A program made the translations under genes and the position numbers. Below, piece after piece: positions 34,779 through 41,778 of a stretch of 41,778 bases of DNA. Source of the stretch: Chlamydiota bacterium (GTDB lineage: Bacteria; Chlamydiota; Chlamydiia; Chlamydiales; RGXB01). Under the pieces are notes generated by a model. The model was not told the origin of the DNA. It was given only the letters and a program-made list of their open reading frames with translations, and made no database searches. Location of the stretch: positions 1 through 41,778 of the forward strand of contig VGMG01000008.1 in assembly GCA_016866495.1 (NCBI GenBank), in the 5' to 3' direction. Each line of letters starts with the position of its first letter. Position 1 is the first letter of the stretch.

Positions 34779-35276
34779 TTAACCAGGAATTTTTTCTGCA
34801 AGATCGCGTAAATCTTTTTCAAGCTGTTTTAAGTTGCTATAAATTACGGAATCGATTTTTGTAGCAGCATGATCAACGAAATTTTTCAGACCGTTCTCAA
34901 TGTTAGTAACAACTTTTGAAACCTTGCTGTCTACCTCAGTTTGAATCTCAGATTCAATCTTCTGAGCAGTTGTGGGGTCTATCCCTAGAACCTTACAGAC
35001 GTCAGCCACAGATACTTGGATAGCTTGGTCAATGTCCGTACCGATCATAGATCCGATTTTGGCAATTTCAGCTTCAATAGGCCCGCCTGCTTGTTCAATA
35101 GCAGCTTTTACTTTATCGGCTAAGATTTGTGCATTATTTTTTAAATAATCAGCGACTTGTAGTAAACCGCTTTTAGCAGCTTGTTCTACGTCTTTTTCAA
35201 CTGTTGTGGCAATATCTTTAATTTTTTGTTCAATCCAATTGATGATAGGTGAATGTTGTGTTTCTAATATGTGCAT
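34779..35276 (-). CDS. Amphipathic helical protein, unknown function
   Basis: A 165-residue protein starting MHILETQHSPIINW. I chose ATG 35276 with GGGGA six bases upstream; the longer frame begins at an unsupported TTG. Almost the whole chain is predicted helix with a regular polar/hydrophobic pattern rich in Ala, Lys, Asp and Val (for example IEAEIAKIGSMIG, KVSKVVTNIENGLKNFVD), like apolipoprotein-type or membrane-surface-binding proteins. No signal peptide. It has its own good promoter (TTGAAT, 17 bases, TAAAAT) and a strong terminator, so it is probably abundant. Candidate roles are secreted membrane-active protein or structural protein; none can be shown. Confidence 0.65.
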   Translation of the reverse strand: MHILETQHSPIINWIEQKIKDIATTVEKDVEQAAKSGLLQVADYLKNNAQILADKVKAAIEQAGGPIEAEIAKIGSMIGTDIDQAIQVSVADVCKVLGIDPTTAQKIESEIQTEVDSKVSKVVTNIENGLKNFVDHAATKIDSVIYSNLKQLEKDLRDLAEKIPG

Positions 35277-35318
35277 CTTTAGTCCCCATTTTAAAAGATT
35301 CAATACTCCATAACAAAT

Positions 35319-35347
35319 ATTTTATAATAAAATTATTTTAAATTCAA
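35319..35347 (-). promoter_or_regulatory. Sigma-70-type promoter of the 34779 gene
   Basis: On the minus strand TTGAAT (35342-35347) is followed after 17 bases by TAAAAT (35319-35324), ~45 bases upstream of the chosen start. The region is very A/T-rich, which lowers certainty. Confidence 0.5.
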
Positions 35348-35424
35348 TAAATTTATATAATAAAAATTTATCAAAATGGGTCTAGAGCCTAAGCTTGAAT
35401 GACTTAAAAATGAAAAAGGGATAT

Positions 35425-35841
35425 CTAGCGTCCTGACGCTGTTTGGGCACCGGCTAAATAGGACTGCCACATAAGTCCGATCAGCCCTATGGAGAATTTT
35501 GTCACTTGGTTTTGATTGGATACTAGTGGCAGATCAAAACCTCGTCGTAAGCCCTCTTTTAAAAGAAAATACCTTATCTGAGCATGAAGAAAATCATTAA
35601 TTATATTTATGGCTTTTCGAGAAAAACTCATTGGATAGGCTCGTTTACCCATATCTACCCATTGTTGAGCTAAAATTACAACGACACAGCTTTGATAGAG
35701 AATAGAAACTCTTTTGTCAATTTCAAGGCTTCTATTAGCGGCCAATGAGATCCAGCAGCCAAACAACCCATTCAAACTATCTTCTTTAATTATATCTTTT
35801 GCAAAAGAAAGCGTGTATCTTACAGGTGATAAGAGATTCAT
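35425..35841 (-). CDS. Small hypothetical protein
   Basis: A 138-residue protein I do not recognise. It is helical, with weakly hydrophobic stretches (VSILYQSCVVVILAQQW and FSIGLIGLMWQSYLAG) that could be membrane-associated. A GAGGAA eight bases before the ATG supports the start. It lies 43 bases downstream of the HECT-like gene on the same strand and may be the last gene of that operon. A link to the HECT protein (for example as a chaperone or target-binding partner) is only a guess from position. Confidence 0.55.
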   Translation of the reverse strand: MNLLSPVRYTLSFAKDIIKEDSLNGLFGCWISLAANRSLEIDKRVSILYQSCVVVILAQQWVDMGKRAYPMSFSRKAINIINDFLHAQIRYFLLKEGLRRGFDLPLVSNQNQVTKFSIGLIGLMWQSYLAGAQTASGR

Positions 35842-35884
35842 TTTTTTAATTCCTCATTTTTTTGATCATAATATTGTTTTGTCA

Positions 35885-38302
35885 TTAGGCCTCATTAAAT
35901 CCCAAATCACTTTTAAGGCTATCTAGTGCCAGATCAAGCTGCTCTATAGTTGAGGTGTATAAAAAGAGCTTTTTCGTACAGGTCGAGCACTTAAAAAGGG
36001 GGCGGTGCGCATCTATTTGTGCTCTAAAGAACTCGTTGGGGAGAAAGTAGACTTGGATTTTCGATTCGTTCATGGGGAGAATCATGGAGCCTGTGGTGGA
36101 AAAAATCAGCCCTTGCAACTCGTACTGAGAAAATTTTTGTATTCTTGCTATAAAGTGGGCTTTTAAGGTCTCGTAAAGATTGTCATCAAAAGGTTCTTCA
36201 GTACAACTCATAAACTGGATTTTTTCGAGAAGTTTTTCCTGCGTTACAGGTCTACTTTGCACCAACTCCAGTATTTTTTTCGTAGACTGACAACGCACCT
36301 CGAACATGAAATTGGGGCCAAGACCACGACGAATTTCTTGAATAGCTCGGCAGCGATCCAAGTGGATACTTTTAAGAAATTCTCCCTGTATCTCATCAAG
36401 AGGGATATCCTCTTCAATTAAAAGAAATTTTTTTAGCTCCTCTATTTCAGTAAAAGATAAATCATTTCTATTTAATAATCGGGGTCCGTAGATGGCCACA
36501 TCGAGCTTTTTTAAATTTTCACAATCAGGGACCGTGAAGGGGAGAAGCGAAAATTTAAGGTAGCTAAAAAAAAGGGGTGACAACTCAAAAGCTAGAGGAA
36601 TTTCCATATCGTAATGAAGACGAATCCACAGACCTAAATTCACATAATCCTTAGCTAAATCAAGTTGATTTTCTTGGAGCACAAACATTTGATCCCCATC
36701 TAAGGCAAAATGTTGTGCTGTGGGATCTAAAAGAGAGCAGGTAAGCAGGTCGATACACTGTCTTTTTGGCCCCCCTTGATCCACTGTTATAGGGATATCT
36801 ACCTCATCTTTGATGCGAGAAGAGTGGGTTGAGACAAATTTAAACTGGAACGTTGGAATTTCGAAAACTCTTTGGGTGATCAAAAGTTCTAAGAGCTTTT
36901 TTGGTGCAGGGAAAGGAAAATCTCGGGTTACAACGAGAACCAGACAAGAGGGGAGAAGGGAAAAGCCGTCCGTTTTGAGACAGTCAAAGCCCTCGTTGGT
37001 TTTAGAGATTTTAAGTGGTGGGGAGACAGTAAATATTTGTTCGGAGCGGGTACTATCCTGTAATTCGATGAGCTTCTCCAATTCATCTTCATCGCCTCTG
37101 GCCAAAACCTCCTCAATCAAATCCTGCACAAGAATAGAAAGATCTTGGATAAAAGGCTCTTTGATTTGGACAAAACAATTCTTTTCGTAGGTAGTTAAAA
37201 AATCAAAAAGTGCCCCCCAACCTGTTCCTCTTTTTTCTAAAAAGTTTGTGGTGAAACTGGTTTCTTGCATGATTCTATAGTCATACGTCATGTGGGAAAT
37301 ATGTTTCACATAGCACAAAAATTTTTCGGCATGCCTTTTGTAGACTTTGATATTTGTTTCAAAGTAATCTATGTCTTTGATGACATCGGCGACCATAAGA
37401 AAAAAATAGTCATCGTATCTGTACTTGGGTTTATTAAAGGCTTCAAACCAGTCATGATAGCGTTTCAAAGTTTTTTGATCGCTTGTGAGTAAGAGCTCTA
37501 GGCCATGAATTTGAGGTTTTTCTAATTTAGAAGCCAGTAGGGCTCTGCGAGATACGGGATTGGAGTTTTCTAAAAGATAGAGGAGTTCATCAAATTTCAA
37601 AATCTCTAAAAGAGAAAGAAAATTTTCGGGGTCATCCTTAAAATCCTCCGGATATTTCAAAAAAAATTCTACATAAGCTTCTCTTTTTTCGATCGGCAAA
37701 GATTGCAATATTTTGATCACCTCTTGCCGTAACCGATCGTTTCTTAAGTGCATCAAAATTTTTTTGAAGCCGTTTGATAGGCTTTCCAAGCCCTCAAGGG
37801 GCTCCTTGAAGAAGAGTTGAGCTAAGGAACAGCAAGACCCCTTCTTTTCGCGCAAGAGGACGGGCTCTATCGCTAATGCTACTTTAGATAGGGTTTTTTC
37901 TAAATCGGTTGGATTGAGGTTTTGATAGGTTTCAGCAGCCTGACTTAAGATATCCCTTCTAATACGCCAGTCTGGGATATTCTCTAATACTGGATAAAAT
38001 TTTTTAAGAAAAATCTCGGTCAGATTTTTTGGGTACGTACTAAGGAAAAACCTTAGATGGGCCAAAATGGACTCTATCTTTTTTTCATCGCGTCCTCCCC
38101 TTAGACGATGGATTTCTTTGCTACTTAGAAAAATCCAGTCTTTGGGTTCGAGTCTTCGTCTTTTTGCACCAAACGTCTCCTCAAATAAAATATGAAGGTC
38201 TTCAGAGCCCCTTTTAGCCCTTTGTTGTGAATTTGCATTTAATGGATTCTCACACTCAATAGACAAAGGGAATAGTGACAAAGGATTGGTAAAGGAACTC
38301 AT
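35885..38302 (-). CDS. HECT-like E3 ubiquitin ligase, candidate effector (third helical-HECT paralogue)
   Basis: An 805-residue protein of the same design as the pair at 11939-16843. It has a Ser/Pro N-terminus, a basic GAKRRRLEP (45-53), a long helical middle and a C-terminal HECT-like domain. The N-lobe motif is TVDQGGPKRQCIDLL (506-520), matching G-G-x-x-R-E-F. STTGSMILP (735-743) fits the F-V-T-G-S site. The C-lobe has KCSTCTKKLFLY with predicted catalytic Cys775 (codon 35978-35980), 31 residues from the end as in both paralogues, and it ends GFNEA. The extra Cys at 772 is a possible alternative. Its ATG overlaps the stop of a 92-residue ORF as ATGA, so translation is coupled. More divergent than the other HECTs; activity is unproven. 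Confidence 0.68.
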   Translation of the reverse strand: MSSFTNPLSLFPLSIECENPLNANSQQRAKRGSEDLHILFEETFGAKRRRLEPKDWIFLSSKEIHRLRGGRDEKKIESILAHLRFFLSTYPKNLTEIFLKKFYPVLENIPDWRIRRDILSQAAETYQNLNPTDLEKTLSKVALAIEPVLLREKKGSCCSLAQLFFKEPLEGLESLSNGFKKILMHLRNDRLRQEVIKILQSLPIEKREAYVEFFLKYPEDFKDDPENFLSLLEILKFDELLYLLENSNPVSRRALLASKLEKPQIHGLELLLTSDQKTLKRYHDWFEAFNKPKYRYDDYFFLMVADVIKDIDYFETNIKVYKRHAEKFLCYVKHISHMTYDYRIMQETSFTTNFLEKRGTGWGALFDFLTTYEKNCFVQIKEPFIQDLSILVQDLIEEVLARGDEDELEKLIELQDSTRSEQIFTVSPPLKISKTNEGFDCLKTDGFSLLPSCLVLVVTRDFPFPAPKKLLELLITQRVFEIPTFQFKFVSTHSSRIKDEVDIPITVDQGGPKRQCIDLLTCSLLDPTAQHFALDGDQMFVLQENQLDLAKDYVNLGLWIRLHYDMEIPLAFELSPLFFSYLKFSLLPFTVPDCENLKKLDVAIYGPRLLNRNDLSFTEIEELKKFLLIEEDIPLDEIQGEFLKSIHLDRCRAIQEIRRGLGPNFMFEVRCQSTKKILELVQSRPVTQEKLLEKIQFMSCTEEPFDDNLYETLKAHFIARIQKFSQYELQGLIFSTTGSMILPMNESKIQVYFLPNEFFRAQIDAHRPLFKCSTCTKKLFLYTSTIEQLDLALDSLKSDLGFNEA

Positions 38303-38577
38303 ACGCTGTCCTTAAAGGGGTTAGTTTTCAAAAGGTTTTTGTCTTTAGTGTGTAGTCTTGTTCTTTTTTCTAAAAAAGAGAGAAGATGATGAAAAAAGTT
38401 GCGGTCTTTTTGCCAAGGTTCTTTTTGACAAAAAATGAGATGGCTTAAATCGGACTGGAGACTAAAGTAATAGTTCAATTGGCAAAAAACCTTGTTAAAA
38501 TAGGGGCTATTTTTATAAAAACGATCCCATTCAAGTATGTGCTGTAGGTTATTTTTATCTAGTGGAGATTGTTCCAT
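38299..38577 (-). CDS. Small protein translationally coupled to the HECT-like gene
   Basis: A 92-residue, mostly helical protein from ATG 38577 (AGAGAG five bases upstream; the longer TTG start is weaker). It is basic at the C-terminus (EKRTRLHTKDKNLLK) and rich in aromatic residues (RFYKNSPYFNK). Its stop overlaps the start of the HECT-like gene as ATGA. I do not recognise it. Being short, upstream and coupled, it could be a secretion chaperone or a regulatory partner, but it is shorter than typical type III chaperones (about 130-160 residues) and not acidic, so this stays speculative. Confidence 0.5.
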   Translation of the reverse strand: MEQSPLDKNNLQHILEWDRFYKNSPYFNKVFCQLNYYFSLQSDLSHLIFCQKEPWQKDRNFFHHLLSFLEKRTRLHTKDKNLLKTNPFKDSV

Positions 38578-38949
38578 AAAGTCTCTCTGCAATCAGGACG
38601 TAATGGGAAAAATAGATTTTTCGAAAAATTCACCCATTCTCAGCTAATTCAATATTAAAATTTATCAATATTAACAAAGTTTTATCAAACTTTTTTTCAT
38701 ATATTATTTAAAGCGAAGAATATTAACAAAGATCTTTTTTGTAACATCAGTGAAAAAAGAAGTTATTGAAAATACATGCCTATGAACAGAAGGTGACCTT
38801 TGAAATGGGATGATGTTAGGTGGGTTTTTTTGCACCTGCGAGTTTTTTTCCTATTACATGAGGTTTTATTGGACCATCTCTGGTGGTGCTTTTTTTTAAG
38901 CTCTTTTAAGTCTATTTCTTTTGTGGGTGATCCCCCCAAATAAACACAC
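38578..38949. other. Intergenic region, no gene seen
   Basis: 372 bases between the 92-residue ORF and the hemolysin III gene. It is A/T-rich with T-runs and short G/C clusters (AGGTGGG, ACCATCTCTGGT). No ORF with a ribosome-binding site and no strong hairpin is visible. It probably holds the promoter of the HECT operon at its low-coordinate end. Confidence 0.5.
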
Positions 38950-39624
38950 TCAATAGCTGCTTAAAAGATCGTAGATCGATCTAAAATTAAAAATAGCGGA
39001 AACCATGACAAAAATGTGCCAAATTGTATGGTTATAAGGTAACTTATCCCAAAGAAAAAACCCTATCGCAAAAAAAAGGTTAAGGGCTCCCATGATTCCG
39101 TAAAGTAACGTAGAGAAGGGGATAAGGTCTTTCAATAATATGAACTGAAGAACAAATACTGTTGCCATCATCAAATAGTAGATCAGCGAATAGGGGAGAA
39201 ACCTATCAAAGTAGTAAATTTTTAGGTAAGAGCCGATAATTGTAAGACTCCATAAAAGGGCAAACATCTCCAGCCCGAAAAAATCAGCGAAGGGGCCTAG
39301 GGCGAAAGGGGAGAAGGTTCCGGATAAACAAAAAAAAATAGATATGTGATCGACGATACGCCATACGTTTTTGTTTTTTATGTTGACCTGTTTGTGGTAC
39401 ACAGTTGAGGCTGCAAATAAAAAAATTTGTGAAAGCCCATAGAGGATAATTCCAAAAAGAAGAGGGTTGTTGTTTATACTAAAAAAACTATAAATCAGGC
39501 AAAAAAAAGCAAAAACACTCAAGACTAGTCCGACTAGATGGGTTCTATAATTCCATACATCCTCATCGACTGTCTCTCCCGTTAAAGGGCAAATAGAATA
39601 GGGATAGGTTTCGATTCTTCTCAT
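38950..39624 (-). CDS. Hemolysin III family membrane protein
   Basis: A 224-residue protein with about seven membrane segments, a member of the hemolysin III/PAQR superfamily. It has the family's metal-site motifs: STVYHK (around 73), VDHISIFFCLSGTFSPF (the H-x-x-I-F-x-x-I-A-G-x-x-T-P pattern) and the C-terminal YNHTIWHIFVMVSAIFNF with the paired histidines. Bacterial members have been called hemolysins; the PAQR relation suggests a membrane hydrolase or receptor instead. A good promoter (TTGACA, 18 bases, TATTTT) lies just upstream. The family is secure; the function is uncertain. Confidence 0.85.
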   Translation of the reverse strand: MRRIETYPYSICPLTGETVDEDVWNYRTHLVGLVLSVFAFFCLIYSFFSINNNPLLFGIILYGLSQIFLFAASTVYHKQVNIKNKNVWRIVDHISIFFCLSGTFSPFALGPFADFFGLEMFALLWSLTIIGSYLKIYYFDRFLPYSLIYYLMMATVFVLQFILLKDLIPFSTLLYGIMGALNLFFAIGFFLWDKLPYNHTIWHIFVMVSAIFNFRSIYDLLSSY

Positions 39625-39993
39625 AAAAGAAATAATTAACCAATTTTAAAGAAAAAATACTGCAAAACTTACGCTAGTGTCAATAGATTTTGTTTAATTT
39701 TAGGGGGGGGGGTTGATTTAAATGGCCCTTTTTCTAAAACGGTACGTTGCTTGAGATTAGACCTGTAAAAGCAGTCTCTTTTTACTAATTCAAAAGATAA
39801 ATAGTAGATAATCAATCCAAGAAGGAGAAGAAAACGACAAAAAAGGGGATCCACGTATCTTCATCTCTATGGGGAGGTCTGTAGCGACTCATGTTTTTTT
39901 TCATTCTTCTTCGTCAAATTAATGAAAGAAAAATGAAATAAAGCCGTTTGTAAATTATCTAAAATTTGATAAATGGCAAAGAAAAGGTCTTAA
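39625..39993. other. Divergent intergenic region with G10 tract and possible frameshifted small ORF
   Basis: 369 bases between hlyIII and the 337-residue gene. It holds the hlyIII promoter, a ten-G homopolymer at 39703-39712, and traces of a small minus-strand reading frame. That frame starts at ATG 39892 (MSRYRPPHRDEDTWIPFF) and runs into a stop soon after a C4T6 run. A one-base change in that run would join it to a 61-codon frame (39854-39669) with a hydrophobic helix RFLLLLGLIIYYLSF. It may be a decayed or slippage-prone small membrane protein gene; support is weak. Confidence 0.4.
39654..39683 (-). promoter_or_regulatory. Sigma-70-type promoter of the hemolysin III gene
   Basis: On the minus strand a consensus TTGACA (39678-39683) is followed after 18 bases by TATTTT (39654-39659), about 30 bases before the ATG at 39624. 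A run of ten G (39703-39712, C on the minus strand) lies about 20 bases upstream of the -35 box. Confidence 0.65.
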
Positions 39994-41007
39994 ATGCCAA
40001 TATTTTTTGACGGATCAATACCATTAGATAGGGAGACAGTCCTCCACCGACTCGACCAGATGGTGGTAGATCTTGGAACCAAAGAGCTTGTTCGGGGGGC
40101 AATAAAAGGTTTATATGATGAAGTGAGTCCTGTAACACCGAGATTTATCCATCAAATTCTTTTGGGTTTAGAAGATGTTGAGCCTTTGACTTTAGCGACG
40201 ATCTTTCACAAAATTGTGCATCAGGGAATTAGCCAAAACGGTTTGTTCAACCAAGCTTTTAGACAGCAAATCCCTCAAATGCTCCTAGAAAGTGATAAAA
40301 CTACGTGTGTGGAAATTTTCGAGTCTATCTTTAGACAGGCAACCTATAAAGAGATCATTGGGCTTTTAAATAAAAATAGAGCACTCAGGGAAAATCTTGA
40401 GAACTTTATTGAAAATAGCAAGGAAGTTTATGGAGTGCAATATGCTCGTTGGCATCTTGAAAAGATCTTGGATAAATGTTCTGGTATCCCTTTGGAATCA
40501 AGAGGAGCTGACGTAGAAATAGCAATTTTAAATCACTCCGATCTCTTAAGAGCTTTGAGTTTACTTGAAAAAGATCAAATCGCAATCCTGCACCAAACGT
40601 TTTCTAGGGAGATCGATCTGATGAATATTTATGAAAATTGTACGGAAACCTCAAAAAAAAGTGGATCCCACGATTTTCGTCCAATCTACTCAAGCCCTGT
40701 TCGCCCAAGCCCGACCCCTTTAAGCGACAAAAGCAAATCCCAAACGCCATGGATGGAGCCCCGATCAGCCACTCCTATGGAAGAGGCCTATGGGGAAAAC
40801 TTGGATTATCGCTTGATCATAAAAAGGCTAGAGATTCGCCAGTCACCTGGTTTAGATACAAAAGAGGTCCTTGATTGTATAGAGCAATCTAAAAGTAGAC
40901 GTTTTGGTGATGAGGTGATTGTTCGAGAGTTAGAGGAGAAATTGAAAAAAAATTTCACTACGGCCCAAATCGCAAAGATCTTCAGACTTCTTGCTGAACC
41001 GGGTTGA
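39994..41007 (+). CDS. Helical protein with central Pro/Ser-rich linker, unknown function
   Basis: A 337-residue protein I do not recognise. Residues 1 to ~210 are helical, ~215-265 form a Pro/Ser/Thr-rich linker (SSPVRPSPTPLSDKSKSQ), and ~268-337 form a second helical domain. AAAGG lies six bases before ATG 39994, giving a clear start; it ends in TGA. No signal peptide, no membrane segment. The two-domain build with a low-complexity linker and the position among effector candidates make secretion possible, but nothing shows it. Adjacent to but separately transcribed from tyrP. Confidence 0.6.
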   Translation: MPIFFDGSIPLDRETVLHRLDQMVVDLGTKELVRGAIKGLYDEVSPVTPRFIHQILLGLEDVEPLTLATIFHKIVHQGISQNGLFNQAFRQQIPQMLLESDKTTCVEIFESIFRQATYKEIIGLLNKNRALRENLENFIENSKEVYGVQYARWHLEKILDKCSGIPLESRGADVEIAILNHSDLLRALSLLEKDQIAILHQTFSREIDLMNIYENCTETSKKSGSHDFRPIYSSPVRPSPTPLSDKSKSQTPWMEPRSATPMEEAYGENLDYRLIIKRLEIRQSPGLDTKEVLDCIEQSKSRRFGDEVIVRELEEKLKKNFTTAQIAKIFRLLAEPG

Positions 41008-41024
41008 TCATTTTTTTCTCATAC

Positions 41025-41055
41025 AGCTAAATTCTTAGCTTAGGATTTTTTATTT
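41025..41055 (+). terminator. Possible terminator after the 337-residue gene
   Basis: AGCTAA and TTAGCT arms (41025-41030 and 41035-41040) with an ATTC loop, followed by TAGGATTTTTTATTT. The stem is short and mostly A/T, so it is weak. Confidence 0.4.
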
Positions 41056-41114
41056 AGAGCCTGGATCATAATCGGTTTATATTCTAACATAATAACACAC
41101 TTACTGGAAAAACT

Positions 41115-41778
41115 ATGTTACGTGCAAAATTCATAGGGTCCATATTTTTGATAATGGGCTCTGCTATCGGGGCAGGCATTTTAGCCTTGCCTTTGGTCAC
41201 TTCTTTGGGGAGTTCGACCCTATCTCTTTTAGTCATGTTCTTATTTGCAATTTTGATGCTCTATACCGGCCTTATGACTTTGGAAGTAAATATGGCTATG
41301 CACAAAGATAGCAACAGTTTTAGCTCCATGGCCGAAAGATTTCTTAAAATCCCGGGAAAAATAGTTTGTTGGATCTGCTTTATCATGCTACTTTATATGG
41401 TTCTTGCCGCCTACATAGAGGGTATGGGGAGCTTGGCTGCCAACTTACTTGGAAAATTAGGTCTTTCAGTTTCTAGCTTAAGCTGCAGCCTTGTAATCAC
41501 TGTATTTTTTGGAACTGTAGTCGCTTTAGGAACCTTTTTTGTCGACACCTTGAATAAGTTCCTTTTTTCTGCAAAAGGGATATTTATCCTTTTAAGCCTG
41601 TTATTCATTTTACCTGAGGTTCGCCCTTTTACAATTCTCTCTTATACTACTTATGGCAACTACTGGACCCAATCTTTACCTATTTTCGCAACCTGTTTTT
41701 CTTACCAGTTTATAATCCCATCGATTGTGAATTATTTGGGGAAGGAAAACTACACGTACCTCAGAAATGCCATTATTC
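41115..41778 (+). CDS. tyrP: Aromatic amino acid permease, TyrP-like (partial, 3' end outside window)
   Basis: 221 codons are present. The first helix has FIGSIFLIMGSAIGAGILALPL, the unwound-helix motif G-S-x-I-G-x-G-x-L-A-L-P of hydroxy/aromatic amino acid permeases. Further membrane segments follow (for example LLVMFLFAILMLYTGLMTLE and FIMLLYMVLAAYIEG), and CFSYQFIIPSIVNYLG matches the conserved F-x-x-H-x-x-I-P-S region with Tyr replacing His. These proteins import tyrosine or tryptophan with protons; chlamydiae, unable to make aromatic amino acids, keep one or more copies. Start ATG 41115 has GGAAA nearby. The choice between TyrP and Mtr type is not settled by the fragment. Confidence 0.85.
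   Translation, partial: MLRAKFIGSIFLIMGSAIGAGILALPLVTSLGSSTLSLLVMFLFAILMLYTGLMTLEVNMAMHKDSNSFSSMAERFLKIPGKIVCWICFIMLLYMVLAAYIEGMGSLAANLLGKLGLSVSSLSCSLVITVFFGTVVALGTFFVDTLNKFLFSAKGIFILLSLLFILPEVRPFTILSYTTYGNYWTQSLPIFATCFSYQFIIPSIVNYLGKENYTYLRNAII

Noticed and set aside
1..41778. tRNA, rRNA, CRISPR, prophage or insertion sequence
   Set aside because: No cloverleaf with TTCGA loop, no regular spaced repeats and no transposase or integrase motif were seen while reading.

Overview
The window reads as chromosomal DNA of a chlamydia-like, obligately intracellular bacterium (Chlamydiota, environmental lineage). I infer this from AT-rich sequence, a GTP-type PEP carboxykinase, a TyrP-type aromatic amino acid permease, and large eukaryote-like effector candidates scattered among ordinary metabolic and transport genes. 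A Legionella-like host-adapted bacterium is the main alternative. I see no tRNA, rRNA, CRISPR array or recognisable insertion sequence. TGA is a normal stop here: tdk, glpK, emrA and the 337-residue gene all end in it.

Layout. 1-1114: start of an MFS transporter, thymidine kinase and a small membrane protein. 1208-6948: a 907-residue protein ending in a U-box-like domain, a divergent PI3/PI4-kinase-fold protein, and a 2-oxoglutarate/Fe(II) oxygenase. 7118-9733: a phospholipid N-methyltransferase-like enzyme and PckG. 10026-21831: an effector block with an LRR protein carrying a NEL-type ubiquitin ligase domain, two adjacent paralogous HECT-like proteins, a helical protein without a visible catalytic domain, and an ankyrin-like plus HECT protein. 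21878-28258: an MFS transporter, an outer-membrane beta-barrel protein and an EmrB/EmrA/OprM-type tripartite efflux operon. 28338-32214: glpD, glpK and a divergent glpF. 32292-41007: a gene interrupted by two TGA codons, a helical protein ending in a basic motif, two small proteins, a further HECT-like protein coupled to a 92-residue ORF, a hemolysin III family protein and a 337-residue unknown. The window ends inside a tyrP-like gene.

Main result. Six candidate E3 ubiquitin ligases of three unrelated folds lie within about 37 kb: one U-box, one NEL and four HECT. In each HECT and in the NEL protein the predicted catalytic cysteine can be placed, and in three of the HECT proteins it lies exactly 31 residues from the C-terminus (counting itself). 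With the PI-kinase-like protein and several basic, NLS-like motifs, this looks like a dispersed island for manipulating host ubiquitin and phosphoinositide signalling. Bacteria lack a ubiquitin system, so these proteins are presumably secreted, probably by a type III system, but no secretion gene is in the window. The metabolic genes fit a host-dependent lifestyle: thymidine salvage, gluconeogenic entry through PEP, glycerol uptake and oxidation, and aromatic amino acid uptake.
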